This document shows, piece by piece, positions 5,552 through 11,266 of a DNA stretch of 11,266 nucleotides (position 1 is its first letter; each line of letters begins with the position of its first letter). This stretch comes from Pseudomonadota bacterium (GTDB taxonomy: Bacteria > Desulfobacterota > Syntrophia > Syntrophales > JADFWA01), in NCBI GenBank assembly GCA_030596145.1, contig JAUVKS010000033.1, positions 1 to 11,266 of the forward strand, in the 5' to 3' direction. Both the position numbers and the translations under genes were made by a program. The notes below the pieces were generated by a model. It did not search any database. It saw nothing but the letters and a program-made list of their open reading frames with translations, and was not told the origin of the DNA.

Positions 5552-6829
5552 ATGTCTTATGAACTTTTTATCGGTCTGCGTTACCTCAGAGCAAAGAGGA
5601 AACAGACCTTTGTTTCTATCATCACCTTTATCTCCATAGCCGGGATATTTCTCGGTGTTGCAGCTCTGATTATTGTACTTGCAGTTATGAACGGTTTCGA
5701 AACCGAACTGAGGAACAAGATACTGGGCATTAATTCCCATATTGTCCTCATGGAATACGGCGGCAGTATCAAGGATTACAAAAAAGTAATTAAGGATATC
5801 GAAGAGGTCGAGGGCGTCGTCGCATCAACCCCTTTTATATACAGCCAGGCCATGTTGAAAAAAGGACATAGTGTAAGCGGCGTGGTCCTGAGGGGATTAT
5901 CAACCGAAAGTGCCATGAGGGTAATAAATCTGGGGAAGATGGATGGGGGAAGTATTGATTATCTCTCTGAAAAGGCACGTAACGCTATCAAGCTCAAAGC
6001 TGACCTCGCTTCCCTTCCCGGAATTGTCATAGGCAAAGAATTGGCCAAAAACTTAGGGGCCTTTATCTTTGAAACGGTCAACGTTCTATCTCCTATGGGT
6101 GTTTCCACCCCGATGGGAATGGTTCCCAGAATGAAAAAATTCCTCGTCGTCGGAATTTTTGATTCGGGATTTTATGAATACGATGCATCGCTTGCCTTTT
6201 TATCACTGAAGGAATGCCAAAAATTCCTCCACATGGAGGACCTTGTGACGGGAATCGAGATAAAGGTAGTTGATATCTACAAGGCGGGAGTAATTGCAAA
6301 AACGATTGGGAAAAAGCTGGGATATCCATACTGGACCAAGAACTGGATGCAGATGAACAAAAACCTCTTCTCGGCACTGAAACTGGAAAAGAGGGTCATG
6401 TTTATTATCTTGAGCCTGATCGTGCTGGTCGCAGCTTTTAATATAATATCCACCTTGATTATGGTTGTTATGGAAAAAAACAGAGACATCGCAATACTGA
6501 AATCCATGGGTGCAACCGCAAAAGGCATCATGAAAATATTTGTACTGCAGGGGATTATTATCGGTGCCGTCGGCACCATCCTCGGTTGTATAGGAGGTCT
6601 TGCCGTTGCTCTCAACCTGGAAAAGGTATCCTTATTTGTCGAAAAACTCTTCGGATTTAAGATATTGCCACAAGATGTATATTACTTAAGCGAACTCCCT
6701 TCTCAGGTTAATTATGGAGACGTTTTCATTATTGTCGCAGGAACCATGCTGATATGTTTTCTGTCGACGATTTATCCCTCCTTGAGAGCGTCCCGACTTG
6801 ACCCAACTGAAGCGCTTCGATATGAATGA
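5552..6829 (+). CDS. lolC: Lipoprotein-releasing ABC transporter permease, LolC/LolE family
   Basis: A 425-residue inner-membrane permease of the complex that extracts mature outer-membrane lipoproteins from the inner membrane and passes them to the carrier LolA. The layout is typical: FIGLRYLRAKRKQTFVSIIT start, membrane segment 1 at about 21-46, the family motif VMNGFETELRNKILG (45-59), a periplasmic MacB-like domain (about 50-275), then three membrane segments near 281-307, 327-355 and 389-411. MEKNRDIAILKSMGA (307-321) is the cytoplasmic coupling stretch facing the ATPase, and PSLRASRLDPTEALRYE is the usual C-terminus. The ATG at 5552 is preferred over a GTG at 5528 because MSYELFIGLRYL is the normal family start; the ribosome binding site is weak (TTGGAA). 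Only one permease gene is present, so the complex may be a homodimer (LolF-like) unless a second copy lies elsewhere. Confidence 0.93.
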   Translation: MSYELFIGLRYLRAKRKQTFVSIITFISIAGIFLGVAALIIVLAVMNGFETELRNKILGINSHIVLMEYGGSIKDYKKVIKDIEEVEGVVASTPFIYSQAMLKKGHSVSGVVLRGLSTESAMRVINLGKMDGGSIDYLSEKARNAIKLKADLASLPGIVIGKELAKNLGAFIFETVNVLSPMGVSTPMGMVPRMKKFLVVGIFDSGFYEYDASLAFLSLKECQKFLHMEDLVTGIEIKVVDIYKAGVIAKTIGKKLGYPYWTKNWMQMNKNLFSALKLEKRVMFIILSLIVLVAAFNIISTLIMVVMEKNRDIAILKSMGATAKGIMKIFVLQGIIIGAVGTILGCIGGLAVALNLEKVSLFVEKLFGFKILPQDVYYLSELPSQVNYGDVFIIVAGTMLICFLSTIYPSLRASRLDPTEALRYE

Positions 6830-6846
6830 GAAGAAGCACAAAGTAA

Positions 6847-6898
6847 CGCAGGGCTTCAGCCCTGCATGAACGGTGGCAAGGGGACTAACCCCCGAATG
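6847..6898. repeat. GCAGGGC hairpin repeat between lolC and lolD
   Basis: A perfect 7-bp hairpin GCAGGGC, loop TTCA, GCCCTGC (6848-6865) is followed by AACGGTGGCA (6869-6878) and a small GGGG/CCCC hairpin (6880-6892). AACGGTGGCA occurs identically at 784-793, again right after a G/C-rich hairpin, so this is probably a member of the same modular repeat family. It fills most of the 77-base gap inside the lol operon. Confidence 0.55.
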
Positions 6899-6906
6899 GG
6901 ACAATA

Positions 6907-7578
6907 ATGATAAAGATCAACAATCTAAAAAAAACTTTCATCAAGGATGGCAATAAAATCGAGGTACTGAAAGGACTGGACCTTGAGATTGACAGAGGTG
7001 AATCCCCGGCAATTCTTGGTGTCTCCGGAGCAGGAAAAAGCACTCTCCTTCATATACTCGGGACTCTGGATCACCCCACCTCCGGAACGCTCTCCTTCGA
7101 AGGCATCAATGTCTTCGACTGGAGTGAAAAAAGATTGGCTGAATTCAGAAACAGAAAAATAGGCTTTGTATTCCAATTCCATCATCTTCTGCCGGAATTT
7201 AACAGCCTGGAAAACACGATGATGCCGGCACTTATCAATAGTATATCGAAACAGGATGCGAGGGAAAAGGCTGAGATTATCTTGAATGAAGTGGGGCTTG
7301 GTGATAGGATGACCCACAAACCGGGGGAACTGTCCGGAGGGGAACAACAGCGGGTTGCGGTGGCAAGGGCACTTATAATGGAACCCGAGATAATATTGGC
7401 CGACGAACCAACAGGAAACCTTGACAGGTCAACAGGAAAGAAGGTAGAAGACATCTTGACAAATTTGAACAAAACAAGGAATATAACTCTCGTTGTGGTT
7501 ACACACAACAGACAATTGGCCGACCGGATGTCCCGCATCATCGGTCTGCAGGATGGAAAGATTTATGCCAGTGAATAA
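6907..7578 (+). CDS. lolD: Lipoprotein-releasing ABC transporter ATPase LolD
   Basis: A 223-residue ABC ATPase that powers the Lol permease at the cytoplasmic face of the inner membrane. All nucleotide-binding motifs are intact: Walker A GVSGAGKST (38-46), Q-loop Gln90 in FVFQFHHLLPEF, signature LSGGEQQ (142-148), Walker B IILADEPTGNLD (162-173) and the H-loop His200 in VVTHNRQLA. FQFHHLLPEF-S-LENTMMP is the family pattern of LolD and related exporters of the MacB type; the adjacent LolC/E permease decides the assignment. The ribosome binding site is a modest GGGA a few bases before the ATG, directly behind the repeat element. The 3' end overlaps the bamA start by 14 bases, so translation of the two is probably coupled. 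Length is normal for the family. Confidence 0.94.
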   Translation: MIKINNLKKTFIKDGNKIEVLKGLDLEIDRGESPAILGVSGAGKSTLLHILGTLDHPTSGTLSFEGINVFDWSEKRLAEFRNRKIGFVFQFHHLLPEFNSLENTMMPALINSISKQDAREKAEIILNEVGLGDRMTHKPGELSGGEQQRVAVARALIMEPEIILADEPTGNLDRSTGKKVEDILTNLNKTRNITLVVVTHNRQLADRMSRIIGLQDGKIYASE

Positions 7579-10219
7579 AAAGATTGTTTTTACATTCCCA
7601 CAAGCCATTTTCCTTATAATAGCGATACTTCTTTTGCTCTCCCCCAACATTCTTGCGGAAGATCTGAAAAAAATCGCGATTTTCCCCTTTGATATTCACA
7701 GCAAGAAAGACAGGAGCTATCTGCAGGAACAAGTATACGGTGGTATCTCAGCTGAACTTAAAAAAACTGGATACGTCCAGATAATCAAAAAGGAGGCCTT
7801 CTCAAAAATAATTAGCGGTAAGCAAATAGACAAGGGATTGGCCAGCAGGGTGGGGAGCAAGATAGGTGCCGATTTTGTGATAATTGGAAGTCTCTCCCGG
7901 ATGGGGAACCTGATCAGTGTTGATGCCAAGGTTGTGAGCGTTAAAGATAATAAGGTTTCACAGAGCTTTTTTGTACAGGGTACCGGCATTGAAAGTATAG
8001 GTAATCTCTCGGCCGAACTGGCAGAAAACATAATTTTGAAGATACCGTATAAACAAAGGATTGCGAAAATAGTATTCACGGGTAATAAAAAGATCGAAGA
8101 CAGTGCCATATATAATGTTCTGAACAGCACTGAAGGAAAGCACTTTTCTGAAAAGTTACTCTCCTCTGACATTAAGGCCATTTACAAGATGGGATATTTC
8201 AGTGATGTAACGGCGGAAGTTACGGATAGTCCGGAAGGAAAAAACATTGCTTTCTCCTTACAGGAAAAACCCCTGATAACGGATATCGAAATCAAGGGAA
8301 ATGATGCAATAGAAACTGAGGAAATAGAAGAGATATTGACGATCAAACCGCGTCAGATGCTCAATCCAGACAGGATAAAAGCCGATGTAGAAAAAATCAA
8401 AACCCTTTACAACAACAAGGGATATTTCAACTCAGAGGTAAATTACACGATAGAGGAAGAAGACAAGAATATCCTTATAGTTTTTAATATAGCGGAAAAT
8501 GACAGGTTATACATAAAGAGTATTACTTTCGAGGGAAATACGGCGTATAGCGACAAAGAACTACGAGACATGATGGACACTTCCGAATGGGGCATCTTTC
8601 ACTTCCTTACCGACTCGGGCATAATGAAGGAAGAAAAATTAAAACAGGACATAAACAAGTTGAATGCATTCTATCTCAATAACGGTTACATTGACGCAAA
8701 GATCGGAGAACCGGAAAGCACTCATGACAAAGAGTGGGTTTATATAAAAATACCTGTGTCAGAAGGGAAACAGTTTCAGGTTGGAAATGTGGAAATTGCA
8801 GGAGATACACTTTCTGTTCCCCGTTCCGAGCTTCTGGAAAAGCTAACAATTAACAAAAAGGATTACTATGACAGGGAATCGGTGATCAAGGATATCGACT
8901 ACCTCACCAAGATGTGTAATAATGAGGGTTATGCCTATACCGATGTAACCCCGCGCACCATACCTCGTGAAAAAGATCAGAGGGTGGATGTGATTTACAA
9001 TATTACAAAGGGAAACCAAGTTTACTTTAACAGGATATCCATAACCGGCAACACAAGGACAAGAGACAAGGTCATCAGGAGACAGCTTACAATTGCAGAG
9101 GGTGATCTGTACAGCAACAGTAAATTGAAGACAAGTTATATGAAGCTTAACAGGCTTCGATATTTTGAGGAGATCGATTTCCAAACGGTAAAGGGACCCG
9201 ATGAAAACCTGACAGATATCAATATTCATGTTAAGGAGAGACCTACCGGGATGTTCAGCATCGGTGCCGGATATAGTGCCGTGGATCAGGCCGTCTTCAT
9301 GGTCCAGATATCTGAGCAAAATCTCTTCGGAAGGGGACAGACTCTGAGCCTGAACGCTCAATTGGGATCAAAAACAACCCATTATGAACTCTCCTTTGTC
9401 GAACCCTGGCTTTTTGACATGCCTCTGTGGAGCAAATGGGAAATATGGGATACTGAAAAGGAATATGACAGTTATGATTTGAGCACAAAGGGTTTCGGTA
9501 TAACGCTGGGCTATCCACTCTGGGAATACGTAAAGGGTTACATAGGATACACTCTTTCGACAAATGATGTATACAACCTCCAAGAGAACGCATCCTGGTA
9601 TGTCAAGGAACAGGAAGGAGAAATAACCTCAAGTGGTGTTACTGTCACTCTCATAAGGGATACCACAGATGATTTCATGCTCCCCACCAGAGGTTCTAAA
9701 AACAGGGGCTCCATAGAATATACCGGCGGGGTATTTCAGGGAGATGCCAGTTTCACAAAATATACAGCGAGTTCCACCTGGTTCTTCCCTCTCCCACTTG
9801 ACACTGTATTCAGTATCCGTGGGAAGGCGGGTTTCATACAGGCGAACGAGGACATAAAAATACCGGTATATGAGCGTTTCTACCTGGGAGGAATCAACTC
9901 TCTAAGAGGGCTTAGAGACGTAGGCCCTATTGATCCTGAAACCGGTGATGTCATCGGTGGGGAGACGATGGCCTGTTTCAATGTGGAATTCATATTCCCC
10001 CTGATCAAGAATGCCGGTATGAAGGGGGTAATATTTTTCGACACAGGAAATGCCTGGGAAAGCGGCTATCATTTAGGTGATATGAGGCAGACCGCGGGAG
10101 CGGGGGTTCGCTGGTATTCCCCCATAGGCCCCTTGAGACTCGAATGGGGCTATGTGCTTGACCGGAAGCCTGAGGAGGCCGCAAGCAGGTGGGAATTTAC
10201 TATCGGGATGTTTATGTAG
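7565..10219 (+). CDS. bamA: Outer membrane assembly factor BamA with extra N-terminal periplasmic domain
   Basis: An 884-residue Omp85 protein that inserts beta-barrel proteins into the outer membrane. A signal peptide (hydrophobic core about 7-26) is probably cleaved after NILA at residue 31. Residues 32-160 form an added alpha/beta domain (KIAIFPFD, then GADFVIIGSL at 101-110) of TolB-N/CsgG/FlgO-like type. Five POTRA domains follow at about 164-236, 237-313, 314-401, 402-483 and 484-560, each with the start pattern I-x-x-G-N/D. The beta-barrel runs from about 561 to the end and has the loop-6 motif SLRGLRD (779-785) where VRGF/Y is usual. BamA is normally about 750-810 residues; the excess is the added domain. 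The ATG at 7565 gives a clean signal peptide and has GGAAAG just upstream; it overlaps lolD by 14 bases. The last residues are EFTIGMFM, ending in Met rather than Phe or Trp. Confidence 0.95.
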   Translation: MPVNKKIVFTFPQAIFLIIAILLLLSPNILAEDLKKIAIFPFDIHSKKDRSYLQEQVYGGISAELKKTGYVQIIKKEAFSKIISGKQIDKGLASRVGSKIGADFVIIGSLSRMGNLISVDAKVVSVKDNKVSQSFFVQGTGIESIGNLSAELAENIILKIPYKQRIAKIVFTGNKKIEDSAIYNVLNSTEGKHFSEKLLSSDIKAIYKMGYFSDVTAEVTDSPEGKNIAFSLQEKPLITDIEIKGNDAIETEEIEEILTIKPRQMLNPDRIKADVEKIKTLYNNKGYFNSEVNYTIEEEDKNILIVFNIAENDRLYIKSITFEGNTAYSDKELRDMMDTSEWGIFHFLTDSGIMKEEKLKQDINKLNAFYLNNGYIDAKIGEPESTHDKEWVYIKIPVSEGKQFQVGNVEIAGDTLSVPRSELLEKLTINKKDYYDRESVIKDIDYLTKMCNNEGYAYTDVTPRTIPREKDQRVDVIYNITKGNQVYFNRISITGNTRTRDKVIRRQLTIAEGDLYSNSKLKTSYMKLNRLRYFEEIDFQTVKGPDENLTDINIHVKERPTGMFSIGAGYSAVDQAVFMVQISEQNLFGRGQTLSLNAQLGSKTTHYELSFVEPWLFDMPLWSKWEIWDTEKEYDSYDLSTKGFGITLGYPLWEYVKGYIGYTLSTNDVYNLQENASWYVKEQEGEITSSGVTVTLIRDTTDDFMLPTRGSKNRGSIEYTGGVFQGDASFTKYTASSTWFFPLPLDTVFSIRGKAGFIQANEDIKIPVYERFYLGGINSLRGLRDVGPIDPETGDVIGGETMACFNVEFIFPLIKNAGMKGVIFFDTGNAWESGYHLGDMRQTAGAGVRWYSPIGPLRLEWGYVLDRKPEEAASRWEFTIGMFM

Positions 10220-10220
10220 G

Positions 10221-10282
10221 GTTAGAGGTTAAGAGTTAAGGGCAAAAGATCCTCGCCTTTTACCTTTTACCTTTTATCTTTA
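10221..10282. repeat. Heptanucleotide arrays in inverted orientation
   Basis: GTTAGAG, GTTAAGA, GTTAAGG (10221-10241) are three near-identical 7-base units. After 14 bases come three exact CCTTTTA units (10256-10276) and a decayed fourth. GTTAAGGGC (10235-10243) can pair with GCCTTTTAC (10255-10263) with one mismatch and one wobble, so the message can fold into a hairpin. It starts two bases after the bamA stop and ends shortly before the ompH ribosome binding site. Confidence 0.65.
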
Positions 10283-10301
10283 AATTTAGGAGGAAAGTTT
10301 A

Positions 10302-10838
10302 ATGAAAAAATCAATACTTTTGATTTTCACTTTTTTTGTTGCATCGTTACTTGTTCTATCCAGCTCTTACGCACTTGCTGGTGACAAGATCGGGTTGATC
10401 AACGTAAGAGAGATAATGCTCCGTTCAGAGGCCGGGAAGAAAGCCACTTTAGAGTTTCAAAAAGCCTTTGAAAAGGACAAGACAGCGATACAGAAGAAAG
10501 AGGCTCAGCTGGCAAAACTCAAGGCACAACTGGAAAAGCAGCGCTCGATACTGACGCCAGATGCCCTGAAAGAAAAGGAAATAGCCTACCAGAAAATGTT
10601 CAGAGATTACCAGAGATTGATTAAGGATTCAAACGAAGAACTGCAATTGAAAGATCAGGAGCTTTCCAGGGAACTTATCCCTGAAATAATCAAGGTCGTG
10701 AACACCATTGGTAAAAAAGAAAAGTACACCCTCATACTGGATGTGAATAGTCAGGGTGTCGCCTTTAGCTCCAAGGAAAGTGACATAACTGACCAGATAA
10801 TAAAGGAATTTAACAAGACTTACAAGGCTAAGAAGTAA
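10302..10838 (+). CDS. ompH: Periplasmic chaperone OmpH/Skp family
   Basis: A 178-residue Skp/OmpH-type periplasmic chaperone, which in known members forms a trimer with long helical arms that hold unfolded outer-membrane proteins for delivery to BamA. A clear signal peptide (MKK start, hydrophobic 5-20) is probably cleaved after YALA at residue 26. The mature start GDKIGLINVREIMLRSEAGK matches the family's first strand and helix, and residues about 47-110 form a charged heptad-rich coiled coil (KDKTAIQKKEAQLAKLKAQL). The C-terminal block KKEKYTLILDVNSQGVAFSS is also typical. An AGGAGG ribosome binding site lies 8-9 bases before the ATG. It follows bamA after 82 bases of repeat sequence and precedes lpxD, the common bamA-skp-lpxD order of proteobacteria. 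Confidence 0.94.
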   Translation: MKKSILLIFTFFVASLLVLSSSYALAGDKIGLINVREIMLRSEAGKKATLEFQKAFEKDKTAIQKKEAQLAKLKAQLEKQRSILTPDALKEKEIAYQKMFRDYQRLIKDSNEELQLKDQELSRELIPEIIKVVNTIGKKEKYTLILDVNSQGVAFSSKESDITDQIIKEFNKTYKAKK

Positions 10839-10870
10839 TTTTCAAGGCACTAGGAAAGAAGAAAATGCTG

Positions 10871-10927
10871 TTGGGTGGCATTTCACATGCCACCCAAAAC
10901 AGTCGGGTACAAAACCCGACCCTACAA
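10871..10927. repeat. Two-hairpin repeat between ompH and lpxD, inverted copy of 754-798
   Basis: An 11-bp hairpin TTGGGTGGCAT, loop TTCAC, ATGCCACCCAA (10871-10897) is followed by a 7-bp hairpin GTCGGGT, loop ACAAA, ACCCGAC (10902-10920) and CCTACAA. The reverse complement of 10883-10927 matches 754-798 at 37 of 45 positions. CGTTTTTCAAAG occurs identically nearby at 10947-10958 and beside the other copy at 909-920. The two hairpins lie inside an apparent operon and could affect RNA stability or partial termination. Confidence 0.65.
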
Positions 10928-10986
10928 TTTCAGGATCCTATTTCTACGTTTTTCAAAGGCCCCACTGAATAAGCGGAAGTGATTTA

Positions 10987-11266
10987 ATGAAAAAGAAGCT
11001 GAGTGAAATTGCGGAATTTTTAAATGGTACGGTTGTTGGAGATGAAAACATCTTCATTCATGGCATCAAGGGTATAGATGAAGCCAATGAAGGTGAGCTT
11101 ACCTTCATTGCTAACCCGCAATATCAAAAAAAGCTTAAAACAACCAATGCCTCCGCAGTGCTGGTTTCTCCCAAAATAAAGAACTCAAACAAAAACCTCG
11201 TTGTCGTCAAGGACCCTTACGCAGCCCTGGCTAAAATCCTTAATCTCTTTTATCCTGAGCAGCAGG
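10987..11266 (+). CDS. lpxD: UDP-3-O-acylglucosamine N-acyltransferase LpxD, N-terminal part
   Basis: The ATG at 10987 opens a frame that stays open for 93 codons to the window edge. The translation begins MKKKLSEIAEFLNGTVVGDE and continues with IHGIKGIDEANEGELTFIAN (24-43) and ASAVLVSP, the N-terminal uridine-binding domain of LpxD. LpxD adds the N-linked 3-hydroxyacyl chain to UDP-3-O-acylglucosamine in lipid A synthesis at the cytoplasmic side of the inner membrane. The left-handed beta-helix acyltransferase domain with its catalytic histidine lies beyond the window, so activity cannot be judged. A GGAAG ribosome binding site lies about 9 bases upstream. Its place after bamA and ompH fits the usual bamA-skp-lpxD-fabZ-lpxA order. 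Confidence 0.95.
   Translation, partial: MKKKLSEIAEFLNGTVVGDENIFIHGIKGIDEANEGELTFIANPQYQKKLKTTNASAVLVSPKIKNSNKNLVVVKDPYAALAKILNLFYPEQQ

Noticed and set aside
7493..7564. Longer N-terminal extension of bamA inside lolD
   Set aside because: The extra 24 residues overlap the conserved end of lolD in another frame and would bury the clear signal peptide that starts at 7565.

Overview
The window looks like a chromosomal segment of a Gram-negative, LPS-making bacterium with moderate to low GC content. It is most likely from the former Deltaproteobacteria (Desulfobacterota), perhaps Syntrophales-like. Three things suggest this: DUF4416 lies next to yicC; lysS heads a run of lipoprotein-export, outer-membrane-assembly and lipid A genes; and the gaps carry many short-period and palindromic intergenic repeats. 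The taxonomic call rests on gene content and remembered family sequences, not on a search.

Left part (minus strand, 1-2712): a YicC-type endoribonuclease gene whose 3' end runs off the window, a repeat-filled gap, a DUF4416 gene, and a one-domain heptose-7-phosphate kinase gene (RfaE domain I / HldA type) for LPS core heptose. A divergent gap of about 570 bases follows. It holds a candidate promoter for the kinase gene and no convincing gene.

Middle (3284-3962): a small stand-alone protein that resembles the RsbRD N-terminal (globin-like) sensor domain. It has a strong ribosome binding site and is followed by a large hairpin. A perfect 14-bp palindrome sits just before lysS.

Right part (plus strand, 3963-11266): lysS, lolC/E-type permease, lolD, bamA, ompH/skp and lpxD (cut by the window end). 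Apart from lysS this is an envelope-biogenesis run. The Lol complex extracts lipoproteins from the inner membrane, BamA inserts outer-membrane beta-barrels, OmpH/Skp chaperones them across the periplasm, and LpxD makes lipid A. lolD and bamA overlap by 14 bases; the other joints carry repeats.

The most notable observations are: (1) BamA has an extra periplasmic domain of about 130 residues, TolB-N/CsgG/FlgO-like, in front of its five POTRA domains, and it ends in Met rather than an aromatic residue; (2) several gaps carry tandem arrays of 7-, 8- or 9-base units, three of them followed by a rough inverted array, so that each could fold into a hairpin; (3) one palindromic repeat between yicC and DUF4416 appears to be split by a second repeat, and a related copy lies in inverted orientation between ompH and lpxD. 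No new defence or mobile system is visible.
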